Source: Serripes groenlandicus (taxonomy: Eukaryota > Mollusca > Bivalvia > Cardiida > Cardiidae). From it: 64,000 bases of DNA. Under the pieces are notes generated by a model. The model worked only from the letters and a program-made list of their open reading frames with translations. It ran no database searches and had not been told where the DNA came from. Every line of letters begins with the position of its first letter. Within the stretch, counting starts at the first letter, position 1. Position numbers and translations under genes: made by a program. The stretch covers positions 29,102,383 through 29,166,382 of the forward strand of contig JASEVX010000006.1 of the NCBI GenBank assembly GCA_031761405.1. The letters are read 5' to 3'. Shown here piece by piece: positions 27,001 through 40,062 of the stretch.

Positions 27001-30000
27001 TTAACCCACAGTTCACACATGCCAGTACCTAACCCCCAGTTCACATGTGCAGATACCTTAACCCCCAGTTCACACATGCTGATACCTTAACCCACAGTTC
27101 ACAAATGCCAATTCCTTAACCCCCAGTTCACACATGCCAATACCTTAACCCCCCAGTTCACACATGCCAGTACCTAACCCCCAGTTCACACATGCAGATA
27201 CCTTAACCCACAGTTCACACATGCCAATACCTTAACCCACAGTTCACACATGCCAATACCTTAACCCACAGTTCACACATGCCGGTACCTAACCCCCAGT
27301 TCACACATGCAGATACCTTAACCCTCAGTTCACACATGCAGATACCTTAACCCACAGTTCACACATGCCGGTACCTAACCCCCAGTTCACACATGCCAAT
27401 ACCTAACCCCCAGTTCACACATGCAGATACCTTAACCCACAGTTCACACATGCCGGTACCTAACCCCCAGTTCACACATGTCAATACCGTAACCCCCAGT
27501 TCACACATGCAGATACCTTAACCCTCAGTTCACACATGCAGATACCTTAACCCACAGTTCACACATGCCGGTACCTAACCCCCAGTTCACACATGCCAAT
27601 ACCTAACCCCCAGTTCACACATGCAGATACCTTAACCCACAGTTCACACATGCCGGTACCTAACCCCCAGTTCACACATGTCAATACCGTAACCCCCAGT
27701 TCACACATGCAGATACCTTAACCCACAGTTCACACATGCCAATACCTTAACCCCCAGTTCACACATGCCAATACCTTAACCCACAGTTCACACATGCCAA
27801 TACCTTAACCCACAGTTCACACATGCAGATACCTTAACCCTCAGTTCACACATGCCGGTACCTTAACCCCCAGTTCACACATGCCAATACCTTAACCCAC
27901 AGTTCACACATGCCAATACCTTAACCCACAGTTCACACATGCAGATACCGTAACCCTCAGTTCACACATGCCGGTACCTAACCCCCAGTTCACACATGCC
28001 AATACCTTAACCCACAGTTCACACATGCCAATACCTTAACCACCAGTTCACACATGCCGGTACCTAACCCCCAGTTCACACATGCAGATACCGTAACCCC
28101 CAGTTCACACATGCCAATACCTTAACCACCAGTTCACACATGCCGGTACCTTAACAGTTCACACATGCCAATAGCTTAACCCCCAGTTCACACACGTAGA
28201 TACCTTAACACCCTGTACACACATGCTGATACCTTAACCCCCAGTTCACACATGCCAGAACCTAACCCCCAGTTCACACATGCAGATACCTTAACCCCGA
28301 GTTCACACATGCAGATACCTTAACCCCCAGTTCACACATGCAGATACCTTAACCCTCAGTTCACACATGCAGATACCTTAACCCCCAGTTCACACATGCA
28401 GATACCTTAACCCTCAGTTCACACATGCCGATACCTTAACCCTCAGTTCACACATGCCGATACCTTAACCCACAGTTCACACATGCCAGTACCTAACCCC
28501 AGTTCACACATGCAGATACCTTAACCCCCAGTTCACACATGCTGATACCTTAACCCACAGTTCACACATGCCAGTACCTAACCCCCAGTTCACATGTGCA
28601 GATACCTTAACCCCCAGTTCACATATGCTGATACCTTAACCCACAGTTCACACATGCCAATACCTTAACCCCCAGTTCACACATGCCGATACCTTAACTC
28701 CCAGTTCACACATGCCAATACCTTAACCCCCCAGTTCACACATGCCGGTACCTAACCCCCAGTTCACACATGCAGATACCTTAACCCCCAGTTCACACAT
28801 GCCAATACCTTAACCCCCAGTTTACACATGCCAATACCTTAACCCCCAGTTCACACATGCCAATACCTTAACCACCAGTTCACACATGCCAATACCTTAA
28901 CCCCCAGTTCACACATGCCGGTACCTTAACAGTTCACACATGCCAATACCTTAACCACCAGTTCACACATGCCGGTACCTTAACAGTTCACACATGCCAA
29001 TAGCTTAACCCCCAGTTCACACAAGTAGATACCTTAACACCCTGTACACACATGCCGGTACCTTAACCCCCAGTTCACACATGCCGGTACCTTAACAGTT
29101 CACACATGCAAATACCTTAACCCCCAGTTCACACATGCCGGTACCTTAACAGTTCACACATGCAAATACCTTAACCCCCCAGTTCACACATGCCAATTCC
29201 TTAACCCCCAGTTCACACATGCCGGTACCTAACCCCCAGTTCACACATGTCAATACCTTAACCCCCAGTTCACACATGCCAATACCTTAACCCCCAGTTC
29301 ACACATGCCAGTACCTTAACCCCAAGTTCACACATGCCAATACCTTAACCCCCAGTTCACACATGCCAATACCTTAACCCCCAGTTCACACATGCCAATA
29401 CCTTAACCCCCAGTTCACACATGCCAATACCTTAACCCCCCAGTTCACACATGCCAATACCTTAACCCCCAGTTCACACATGCCAATACCTTAACCCCCC
29501 AGTTCACACATGCCAATACCTTAACCCACAGTTCACACATGCCAGTACCTAACCCCCAGTTCACACATGCAGATACCTTAACCCACAGTTCACACATGCC
29601 AATACATTAACCCACAGTTCACACATGCCAGTACCTAACCCCCAGTTCACACATGCAGATACCGTAACCCCAGTTCACACATGCAGATACCTTAACCCAC
29701 AGTTCACACATGCCAATACCTTAACCCCCAGTTCACACATGCCAATACCTTAACCCCCAGTTCACACATGCCAGTACCTAACCCCCAGTTCACACATGCA
29801 GATACCTTAACCCACAGTTCACACATGTCAATACCTTAACCCCCAGTTCACACATGCCAATACCTTAACCCCCAGTTCACACATGCCAGTACCTTAACCC
29901 CCAGTTCACACATGCCAATACCTTAACCCCCAGTTCACACATGCCAGTACCTTAACCCACAGTTCACACATGCCATGCCAGTACCTTAACCCCCAGTTCA

Positions 30001-31512
30001 CACATGCCAATACCTTAACCCACAGTTCACACATGCCAGTACCTTAACCCCCAGTTCACACATGCCAATACCTTAACCCACAGTTCACACATGCCAGTAC
30101 CTTAACCCCCAGTTCACACATGCCAATACCTTAACCCCCAGTTCACACATGCCAATACCTTAACCCCCAGTTCACACATGCTGATACCTTAACCCCCAGT
30201 TCACACATGCCAATACCTTAACCCCCAGTTCACACATGCAGATACCTTAACCCCCAGTTCACACATGCAGATACCTTAACCCCCAGTTCACACATGCCAA
30301 TACCTTAACCCCCAGTTCACACATGCCAATACCTTAACCTCCAGTTCACACATGCCAATACCTTAACCCACAGTTCACACATGCCGATACCTTAATCCCC
30401 AGTTCACACATGCCGATACCTTAACCCCCAGTTCACACATGCTGATACCTTAACCCCCAGTTCACACATGCCGATACCTTAACCCCCAGTTCACACATGC
30501 CAATACCTTAACCCCCAGTTCACACATGCCGGTACCTTAACCCCCAGTTCACACATGCCAATACCTTAACCCACAGTTCACACATGCCAATACCTTAACC
30601 ACCAGTTCACACATGCCGATACCTTAACCCCCAGTTCACACATGCCAATACCTTAACACCCAGTTCACACATGCCAGTACCTTAACCCCCAGTTCACACA
30701 TGCCAATACCTTAACCCACAGTTCACACATGCCAGTACCTAACCCCCAGTTCACACATGCAGATACCTTAACCCCCAGTTCACATATGCCAATACCTTAA
30801 CCTCCAGTTCACACATGCTGATACCTTAACCCCCAGTTCACACATGCCAATACCTTAACCCCCAGTTCACACATGCCAATACCTTAACCCCCAGTTCACA
30901 CATGCCAATACCTTAACCCCCAGTTCACACATGCCAATACCTTAACACCCAGTTCACACATGCCAGTACCTTAACCCCCAGTTCACACATGCCAATACCT
31001 TAACCCACAGTTCACACATGCCAGTACCTAACCCCCAGTTCACACATGCCAATACCTTAACCCCCAGTTCACACATGCCAATACCTTAACCCCCAGTTCA
31101 CACATGCAGATACCTTAACCCCCAGTTCACACATGCCAATACCTTAACCCACAGTTCACACATGCCAGTACCTAACCCACAGTTCACACATGCCAATACC
31201 TTAACCCCCAGTTCACACATGCCAATACCTTAACCCACAGTTCACACATGCCGATACCTTAACCATCAGTTCACACATGCCGATACCTTAACCCCCAGTT
31301 CACACATGCCGATACCTTAACCCCCAGTTCACACATGCAGATACCGTAACCCTCAGTTCACACATGCAGATACCTTAACCCTCAGTTCACACATGCCGAT
31401 ACCTTAACCCTCAGTTCACACATGCCGATACCTTAACCCTCAGTTCACACATGCTGATACCTTAACCCACAGTTCACACATGCAGATACCTTAACCCCCC
31501 GTTCACACATGC
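15071..31512. repeat. Giant 28-29 bp minisatellite array (~16.4 kb)
   Basis: The consensus unit reads AGTTCACACATGCC, then a variable pair (AA, GG, AG or GA), then TACCTTAACCCCC, 29 bp in all. Dividing the length gives roughly 570 units. Common variants lack one T (CCTAACCCCC, 28 bp), carry CAGATACC or CTGATACC, CACATGTG in place of CACACATG, or a 24-bp short unit (CTTAACAGTTCACACATG). The edges are abrupt: unique sequence ends near 15070 and resumes with ACAGTTTGAGGCATCTG near 31517. One SINE fragment interrupts it at 20247-20389. All reading frames within it are repeat artefacts. Confidence 0.97.
20247..20389 (+). mobile_element. SINE body inserted in the minisatellite
   Basis: Contains GTACTGGTGTGGGAAAGCCA, CTGACCGCCGTGATATGACC and TTGAAAGCGGCGTTAAACTC, the same 3' domain as at 3700-3872. 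The array resumes immediately after its ACAAA-rich tail. The tRNA head is absent. Confidence 0.75.
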
Positions 31513-32233
31513 AGACACAGTTTGAGGCATCTGCAGCAAACTACTTGTTTAAATATTGTGTCACAAGGGAACTTTACTGATCATGACCAATTTCTCATTT
31601 CCAACAATGTTTGGACTCGGTACAACATGATACTTCCTATTTTTGTTATCGCATATTTTACTACAGATGATATCAAAGCGAGGACTTTAACATGTTCATA
31701 TCGGGTAAAGATGTGATCCTTATCCTGAATAACGCTCTTCACTCCTCTGGTGTTGATGTTAGGTTAGCCATCTGTCATACAGCAGGGCCATTTGATGTTT
31801 ATCTGACATGATGTGCTTAGAGTGAGATACTTTGAGGGTAAAACAGTAACATATTGAACATTTTAAGTATATTTCGATACAGAGAAGACCATCTAGGTGT
31901 GGGAGGTCGCATATATATAACTATTTACTTGCTTGGTGGTGTCAGGATAAATGAATCCGTACTTGTAACACACCTAGGAAGTGGCGTGGTATAGAAAGTA
32001 TAGTTGCATAATTGTTAAACAATATACAACAAAATTGATACAGAGATGAACAGAAATGTGGAAATGGGAACAAATATTAATTGAGCAACTTATTTTCGAG
32101 TTTTGTTTTCTTTTAAGATACATGTTCATGAAAGAAAAAGGAACAATGTATACTAAGATTAGAATTCATGAAGGTGCGGAATGATCTTGTACTACACTGT
32201 AAGCATAAGTTGTTGAACTTTGACAATAGCCGG
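31513..32233. other. Non-coding interval after the minisatellite
   Basis: Carries a MITE relic (about 31525-31610: TCTGCAGCAAACTACTTG, then a broken hairpin) and a SINE-body relic at about 31924-32040 (TTGGTGGTGTCAGGATAAAT). No exon was recognised. Confidence 0.5.
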
Positions 32234-32464
32234 TTAACACTTTCCCTCATATAGACGCTTTCTGACGCCTCTGCAGCGGATGGCTTTTTGAAACCATAGT
32301 GACAAAAGAAGAAATTGATCAAAACAAGCAATTTGTCCTTTTGACACAATGTTTTCCACTTTTAGTCATAGGTCATCCATTCAATTATAGAGATTTTCTA
32401 TTTTTTTACAAAATATGTTCAAAGTCGTCTGCTGCAGAATTGCTGTATGAGGAAAAGGGTTCAG
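32234..32464. mobile_element. TTAA-flanked MITE
   Basis: Starts TTAACACTTTCCCTCATATA and ends GTATGAGGAAAAGGGTT, with a central hairpin AAGAAATTGATCAAAACAAG. About 231 bp. Confidence 0.7.
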
Positions 32465-32557
32465 GATGTATACAGGATCATGCATGACATTATTTTCGTT
32501 TTGATGTATACCTGAATTTATGTTGAAAGTTACACTTTAAAAAGCATGCTTTCCATT

Positions 32558-33219
32558 TTTAGCTCCACTGACTGGGTGACTGAATGCCATGGTGAATTAT
32601 CTGATGTGCATGCGTCTGTTTTTATGCCCCGGCATACGAAGTATGAGGGGCATATAGTTTTCCGGTCTGTTAGTCCGTCCGTCCGTCCCGCTCAGGTTAA
32701 AGTTTTTGGTCAAGTTAGATTTTAGTGAAGTTGATGTACTATCATTATGAAACTTCACACAAATGACAATCAACATATCATTGTTTAAAAAATTGTATCA
32801 ATTTGAGGTTGGACCAACTGTTCGTCCGTCTGTTCGTCTGTCTGTTCGTCCATTCCATTCTCAGGTTAAAGTTTTTGGTCAAGTTAGATTTTAGTGAACC
32901 TGATGTCCTATCATTATGAAACTTCACACAAATGACAATCAACATATCATTGTTTAAAAAATTGTATCAATTTGAGGTTGGACCAACTGTTCGTCCGTCT
33001 GTTCGTCCATTCCTTTCTCAGGTTAAAGTTTTTGGTCAAGTTAGATTTTAGTGAACCTGATATCCTATCATTATGAAACTTCACACAAATGACAATCAAC
33101 ATATCATTGTTTAAAAAATTGTATCAATTTGAGGTTGGACCAACTGTTCGTCCGTCCGTTCGTCTGTTCGTCCATTAACAACCGGGGCATCCGTGTTCCA
33201 TGGACACATTTTCTTGTTT
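32558..33219 (+). repeat. Pearl-like cassette (GCCCCGG family), nested
   Basis: The cassette proper runs from TGCCCCGGCATACGAAGTAT (32635) to GGGGCATCCGTGTTCCATGG and CATTTTCTTGTTT. TGCCCC and GGGGCA are inverted, and GTGTTCCATGGACAC forms the 3' hairpin. It has three units of about 157-169 bp, each with AAAGTTTTTGGTCAAGTTAG and GTTCGTCCGTCTGTTCGTC. The 75 bases before it (TTTTTAGCTCCACTGACTGG onward) look like the 5' end of the family seen at 42156, so it may have landed in one. Confidence 0.6.
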
Positions 33220-33574
33220 ATGTGTGTGTTAACATCTCAGATTCACCTCAGAAATGAATGACCATTTTAATCTCCTGCCAAGGGCGAATGAGATTTTAAT
33301 TTGGCGTTGTCTGTCTGTAACATTATAAAATGCATGATTTGTGTGATTGATTAAAACTGTGTTGAAAATGTTAAGCACCATGGGAAAACTATAAGGCACC
33401 ATTGGATATGCCAGAATGCAAGTTTCACTAAGATTGATTTTGAAACACCAGAGTTATGTCATTTTTAGCTAGTCTGTCTTTCGTTGAAAAATGTCGGGCT
33501 ATTCTGATGACAGGTGCCAGTCTCGTTTAAAATCTAAAAGGGTCTATATATATATATTGTCAAATGCTATTTTT

Positions 33575-33956
33575 GGCCGGATTGCTTAAGCAATTCCGGT
33601 CTATAGATTGGCGATGTCCGTCAACATTTTGGTTAAAGTTTTAGGTTAGGCAAAATGGTTAAAGTTTCTGGTTAAGCAAAATCTCAGACATGGAAAGAGC
33701 TACAAACTTGAAAATTGGTCTGTGTGTAGCCACTAACATGTTCTTTTGATTTCCATGATAACTCTTCACCTTCACCTTCCTATTGCCCGTCTGTCTGTCT
33801 GTCTGTCTGTCCGTCAACATTTTGGTTAAAGTTTCTGGTTGAAGCAAAATCTCGGACATGGAAACAGCTACAAACTTGAAAATTGGTATGTGTGTAGCCA
33901 CTAACATGTTCTTTTGATTTCCATGATAACTCTTGACCTTCACGTTGCTATTGCCT

Positions 33957-33987
<31 letters not shown>

Positions 33988-34945
33988 AACATTTTGGTTA
34001 AAGTTTCTGGTTGAAGCAAAATCTCGGACATGGAAACAGCTACAAACTTGAAAATTGGTCTGTGTGTAGCCACTAACATGTTCTTTTGATTTCCATGATA
34101 ACTCTTGACCTTCACGTTCCTATTGCCCGTCTGTCTGTCTGTCTGTCCGTCAACATTTTGGTTAAAGTTACATCACAGCAACTTGCGTTTTAATTTGCTT
34201 TCAACAGTTTTATAGTTATATCAACTTGTGTTTTAATTTGCTTTCAACAGTTTTATAGTTATATCATGGCAACTTTCGTTTTAATTTGATTTCAACTGTT
34301 TTATAGTTATATGACGACAACTTGCGTATTAATTTGCTTTCAACAGTTTTATAGTTATATCACTGCAAATTGCGTTTTAATTTGCTTTCAACAGTTATAT
34401 AGTTATATCACAGCAAATTGCGTTTTACTCAGCTTTCAACAGTTTTATAGTTATATCACGGCAAGTTGCGTTTTTATTTGCTTTCAACAGTTATATAGTT
34501 ATATCACAGCAAATTGCGTTTTACTCAGCTTTCAACAGTTTTATAGTTATATCACGGCAAGTTGCGTTTTAATTTGCTTTCAACAGTTTTATAGTTATAT
34601 GGACTTGTGTTTTAATTTGCTTTCAACAGTTTTATAGTTTTATATTATTTATATTTTATTATTTATTATTTTATTATTTTTGGCCGGATTGCTCTAGCAA
34701 TTCCGGTCTATAGATTGGCGATGTCCGTCTGTCCGGATGTCTGTCTGTCAACATTTTGGTTAAAGTTTCAGGTTGAGGCAAAATCTCAGGACTGGAAAGG
34801 GTTACAAACTTGAAACTTTGCCTGAAAGTAAAAAGTAACAAGTTCCATTGATTTCTAGGGTTACTTTGACCGTGACCTTGGTTTGTCGATTTTCAAGGTC
34901 AAATTGCCGACAATCCGGCCTTACCGTCTTTAGCGGTTTCTTGTT
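33575..34945 (+). repeat. Pearl-like cassette (GGCCGGATTG family) with two internal arrays
   Basis: The 5' end GGCCGGATTG (33575-33584) is inverted relative to CAATCCGGCC (34911-34920). A 3' hairpin ACCGTCTTTAGCGGT and TTCTTGTTA follow. The first array has three to four units of 164-193 bp, each with a (GTCT)n tract and CAACATTTTGGTTAAAGTT. The second array (34155-34640) has about ten 43-48 bp units. A second copy of the 5' end occurs at 34678-34730, so the locus is a partial dimer. Confidence 0.6.
34155..34640. repeat. 48-bp tandem repeat
   Basis: About ten units, each containing TTTTATAGTTATATCA, TTGCGTTTTAATTTGC and TTTCAACAG; two units are 43 bp. Because 48 is a multiple of three, a repetitive open frame crosses it; this is not a gene. 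Confidence 0.85.
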
Positions 34946-35103
34946 AGATTTTAAACGAGACCGGCACCTGTGATTGTGATATACCCTTGTTGGCTTCGTA
35001 ATCGTCACAAAACTTAAACCTTACCCCAAAACTCATATACTGTATAACATATTCATATGAGAGTTGGTACACATGTTCATAGGAACAATTAATAATTAGC
35101 CAG

Positions 35104-35667
35104 TCCCCTTTTTCCGGTGTCACTAATCAGAGTCTTGTAGAATCCGGTAGAGTCAGTTGGTCAAGTGACCCATTATATCAATGTTTTGTTTTGTTTTTGT
35201 ATTGAAATGAATAAAATAAAGTGTTATTTTATCATATAAATAAAAGACTATAATGTATTTGCCTATTTTAGTTCATTTTCGTATGAATATATAAATATGA
35301 TATGCATGACGGTGGCCGCCATTTTGTTTAAACAAATATTTTATAAATTATTTGCTGAAATAATAATATATTTTTATCACATATATACCAATACATATTA
35401 TATTAACTTTTTATAACTTAAAAACCGAATAAAACGTATTATTGCTCAGTAATGACCGGACTCTACTAGTCTCCACTGTCAAGCATATCATATTTCTATA
35501 TTCATACAAAAATGAACTAAAATAGGCAAATACATTATTATTATTTTTGTAGATATACAATAATACTTTAATTTATTCATTTCAATAACAAAAAAAACAA
35601 AAAAAACATTGATGTAATGGGATATATGACCTCCAGACTCTGTTTAGTGATACCCCCCTTTTTCGAC
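35104..35667. mobile_element. Long terminal-inverted-repeat element (~565 bp)
   Basis: The left arm (35104-35310) and right arm (about 35455-35667) are reverse complements at most positions. Shared stretches include AATGTATTTGCCTATTTTAG, TATTGAAATGAATAAA and the ends CCCCTTTTT / AAAAAGGGG. The centre is AT-rich and has no open frame. It resembles a MITE or foldback element; the superfamily is not clear. Confidence 0.65.
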
Positions 35668-37174
35668 TTTTTACATGTAACTGGGCCATGTGGGGTCTAA
35701 AACTAGGTCACACTTAAGAAAAACACTGAACAATCAAGAAGCCACATTTTTCATTCAATCTTCATGAATTTTTATCAGAAAATATACATCTCCATCAAAT
35801 CCCTGACTAGTTCAAAACTGTGTCATGTGGGCTTTTAAACTAGATCCCTATGTCACTTTTCAGTAAATCATCTAAAGAATATAATATCCAGCAGGTCTTG
35901 GTCAAGTTTGAAATTTGACCTTGTGGAGAGAAAGACAATTTAACTGGATCAAACTTAAGACAACCTTGTAAACACTTTAGAGGCAACTTTTATCATCAAA
36001 CTTCATGAACGATTTTAAAATCACATTAATCACATCAATTTTGCAAATGACAAAACAAATAAATAGTAATCACCGACCCGCCGATCTTCTATAGATATTT
36101 TTATGTACATATCATGATATGGTCTTATAGTCCATTATGCTGATGACAGTCAGCAATTCGTCAAATAGAGGCGGAATCGACATAAACAGAACTCTGTAAT
36201 ATTGTTTTGCCTAATGGCAGTAGAGCGATTCAGGCCCCCTTTGGCATTTTACTTCTTTCCACACTGTTTTCAAAAGTTCTCTGCTGATGATGTATCTTAA
36301 TTCGTCTATATACGGGAAATGGAATTAGGATGTTGACACATTCCCACATATAATATGTTAAAGAAAAAGGCAAAACTTTATAAATGAAAATGGAATTATC
36401 AAATAACGTTGAAATCATTCTGACAAAAGGAGAAATTGCTCATTATGAGCAATTTCTCCTTTTGTCCGAATGTTTTCAAAATTCGTCTGCAACATATGCG
36501 ACAAAATGCGTCTGCTTGTGGGAAAGAGTTTATTAAATACAGTAACTGTTAATGTTAATGTTAGTGTTGATAGCTGTATTAATGCCCAACCAGATTCCAT
36601 AAATCCACGTAGTGCTTATATATTTTCCAAACGGAATATTGAATTCCATGAATCCACGTAGTGCTTATATATTTTTCAAACGGAATATTAAATGGACGTC
36701 GACACAGTGCTCAGCTTTGTTGGTCCAAATCATAGACCAGTAAATCGAGCATTGACCCTTGTGTTTTTTTCTCTTTCTCTCTTTGTTTCGGCATAGATGA
36801 TTAACGCGGGTTTTGACCTAGATGTTAAACAAATGATCTAGATTGTAGACCAATCAAATGTTGTATTTAATGAATAATGTCTCGTCCGAAGAAATAAAGG
36901 AAATGAAACGTTTTGATTGGTTAATAGTTAAGTTGACGATCCTCCGAGAGGCACTAATAAGAGAAGTTTTAAAATGAAATGTTCTGCATACTAACCTTTA
37001 ATTGTTTTCCTTAAGAAATAAATTTCAGTGAAAACGTATGAAATATAATATTTAAGAGCAAAATATTTATTACTTTTGAAACATGATAAGTCTTCAGTTA
37101 TTTATCGTCAATTGAAACTTGTACATTTCTTGGGAGCAGTCATGTGACGCATTCTGTGCCTTGAACAAAACGTC
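35668..37174. other. Non-coding interval
   Basis: 35690-36050 looks like decayed cassette units (GGGCCATGTGGGGTCTAAAA, ACTAGGTCACACTTAAG). 36335-36535 is a degenerate TTAA MITE with a perfect GGAGAAATTGCTCATTATGA hairpin. 36605-36692 holds a two-copy direct repeat of about 45 bp (CCACGTAGTGCTTATATATT). No exons were recognised. Confidence 0.5.
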
Positions 37175-37250
37175 ATGTCGCGCTAGTGTAATGGATGTTG
37201 ACTTGGATTGTCAAGTGAAAAGTCTGTGGTTCGCTTCCCGGCAGAGGCAA
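37170..37250 (+). mobile_element. tRNA-like SINE head relic
   Basis: CGCTAGTGTAATGGATGTTG resembles an A box region and GGTTCGCTTCCCG a B box, about 35 bp apart. There is no cloverleaf-quality acceptor stem, so it is not called as a tRNA gene. Confidence 0.4.
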
Positions 37251-37599
37251 GCTTTTTTTCTCTCTCTCATTCATATCAAAACCAAAGTATATATATATGA
37301 ACTAAAACATTTATAAACCAAATATTTCAAATTTAACGTTATTGTTTTCTGTCATTCTAATAAGTAAGATAAAAGATCAAATAATATGCGCATGTTCCAT
37401 TTCTTAGTGTTATCTCATATTGATCGCCGTTTATCTTTTTTAAAGATATTTCTTGTTAAATTTTAAAAGCATAAGCTTTTTTTTTACAATTCATTCACAT
37501 ACATATAATAACACTGAGTCACACTTATATAATATATAGAGTATAAAGCAAAGGGGAAAGGTGGTATTTATTTGATTAATATTTGTTTTCAAAGAGTTC

Positions 37600-40062
37600 G
37601 TTAATTTGCCTATCTTGTTGACAGCAGGAGTGTATACCCTTGACACTCCCGTAGTTCTAGGCTAACCCAGAATATGAATGTGGTCGGGTCAAAAACTAAA
37701 AATCTTGTTTACACTAAAGAGATAAGAGATTGCATTTTTTACTTAAGCAGCTTGAAACTTTGTCAGAAAGATTGTCTTAATGATATCTAGGCCAAGCTCG
37801 AATATGGGTCATATCAGGTCAAAAACTAGGTCACTAGGCCAAATTGTAGAACAATCGTGTTAACACTATAGAGATCCCATTTTTTAGCTCGACTATTCGA
37901 AGAATATGAGATCTATACTACTACTCACCCTGGTGTCGGCGTCCACGTCACACCTTGGTTACGGTTGTGCATGCAAGTACTTAAATACTGCATGTATTGC
38001 ATTGAATCTTTCTACAACACTACCAAACTATCACACCTATGTGGATTATCAAGTTAGATAACTCTATCCCGCAAGTTATGGCCCTTTTTTACTTAGAAAT
38101 TATGGTTAAAGTTTTGCGTGCAACTAAATTAAGAGTCCATATCTCAGTATTTACTTGATGCATTGCATTGACACTTTATATAACCCTACCCAACTGTCAC
38201 ACCTTTGTAGATTATCAAGTTAGATAACCCTATCTTGCATTTTATGCAAGTTATGGCCCTTTTTTTACTTAGAAATTCTGGTTAAAGTTTTGCGTGCAAC
38301 TAAATTAAGAGTCCATATCTCAGTATTTACTTGATGCATTGCATTGAAACTTTCTATAACCCTACCCAACTATCACACATATGTAGATTATCAAGTTAGA
38401 TAACTTTATCCTGCAAGTTATGGACCTTTTTTTACTTAGAAATTAGGGTTAATGTTTTGCGTGCAACTAAATCAAGAGTCCATATCTCAGTATTTACTTG
38501 ATGCATTACATTGAAACTTTCTACAACCCTACCGAACTATCACACTTATGTAGATTATCAAGTTAGATCATTCTATCCTGCATGTTATACAAGTTAAGGC
38601 CCTTTTTTACTTCGAAATTCTGGTTAAAGTTTTGCGTGCAACTACATTAAGAGACCATCTCTTAGTAACTACTTGATGCATTGCATTGAAACGTTATACA
38701 ACCCTTCCCAACCATCAAACAAACAAGTATGATAACTCTATCCAGTATATTTTGCAATTTATGGCCCTTTTTTAACTAGAAATTTGGTTAAAGTTTTGCA
38801 TGCAACTACATTAAGAGTCGATATCTTAGTATTTACTTGGTGCATTGCTTTGAATCTCTATACAACCCCTTCCCAACTATCACACCTATGTTGATTTTCA
38901 AGTTAAATAACTCTATCCTGCATTTTATGCAAGTTATGGACCTTTTTGGACCTATACATTCTGGTTAAAGTGTTGCATCCAACTACATTAAGAGACCATA
39001 TCTAAGTTTTATGCAAGTTATGGCCCTTTTTGGACTTAGAAATTCTGGTTAAGGTTTTGCAAATACATTTAGAGTGTAATCTCAGTAACAACTTCAAGCA
39101 TTGTATTGAAACTGTATACAACCTTTCCCAGTTTCACAGCTATATACACAACCAATTAAGATAACTCTATCCTGCATATGGTGCAAATTGTTGCCCTTTT
39201 TTTACTTAGAAATTATGGTTTAAAAATGTGCATGCAACTATATTAAGAGTCCATATCTTAGTAACTACTTGATGCATTCCATTGAAACGTTATACAACCC
39301 TTCCTAACCATCACACCTATGAAAATAATGAAGTTAAATAACTATCCTGCATATAATGCAAATTATCTCCCTTTAAGAAATTTGCATGCATTAGAGTCCA
39401 TTATCTCAGTTACTTAAATAAGCGGTGGAATAGTCGAGCGCGCTGTCCTCCGACAGCTCTTGCTACTTTAGCAGCTTGAAATTTTGTCAGAAATTTTGTC
39501 TTGATATTATCAAGGCCAAGTTTGAATATGGGTCATGTGGGGTCAAAAACTAGGGCACTAGGTCAAATTGAAGGAAAATCTTGTTAACACTCTGGAAGGT
39601 GAATTTTGGGCTTGAGCATGTTGAAACTTTGTCAGAATGTTTGTATTGATGATATCTAGGCTAAGTTTTAATATGGGTAATGTCCGTTCATAAACTAGGT
39701 CACTAGGCCATATTGTAGAAAACTATTGTTAAAACTATAGAGACCGCATTCTTTACATGAGCAGCTGGAAACTGTGTCAAAAAGTTTGTTTTCATGATAT
39801 CTAGACCAAGTTGAATATGGGAAATGTCTGCATAAAAACTAGGCTTCAATTCTAGTCCAAATCAATTAGTATAAAACACGCACATAATTCCATCTACAGT
39901 TGTGTTGAGAAGTATTAGCACTTCTTTCTAACAAACCGTTACAAATCAATAAGCTTTGTTATAAAATGCTTCAAGTCAACAAACATTGCCGCCAGGAAAA
40001 AAACTTAATTAAATAGCCCATTCTCAGGTGAGCGATCCTAGGCCTCGTGACCCTCTTGTTAA
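37600..40062 (+). repeat. Outer pearl-like cassette split by a nested one
   Basis: Units of about 175 bp carry AGCAGCTTGAAACTTTGTCA, GATATCTAGGCCAAG and AAAAACTAGGTCACTAGG. They occur on both sides of the insertion at 37886-39464. The 3' end at 40026-40062 is AGGTGAGCGATCCTAGGCCT then GTGACCCTCTTGTT. The 5' end is not clearly defined. Confidence 0.55.
37886..39464 (+). repeat. Nested pearl-like cassette (GCTCGACTATTC family)
   Basis: The 5' GCTCGACTATTC (37887-37898) is the exact inverse of GAATAGTCGAGC (39428-39439). A hairpin GCTGTCCTCCGACAGC and TCTTGCT close the 3' end. It contains about seven units near 170 bp with GAGTCCATATCTCAGTATTT, ACTATCACACCTATG and ATCAAGTTAGATAACTCTAT. Confidence 0.7.

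Noticed and set aside
15071..31512. CRISPR-like array or telomeric repeat
   Set aside because: There are no unique spacers and the host is an animal. TAACCC occurs once per 29-bp unit rather than as tandem TTAGGG, so it is neither CRISPR nor telomere.
34311..34637. 108-residue repetitive open frame
   Set aside because: Product of the 48-bp tandem repeat inside a mobile cassette.
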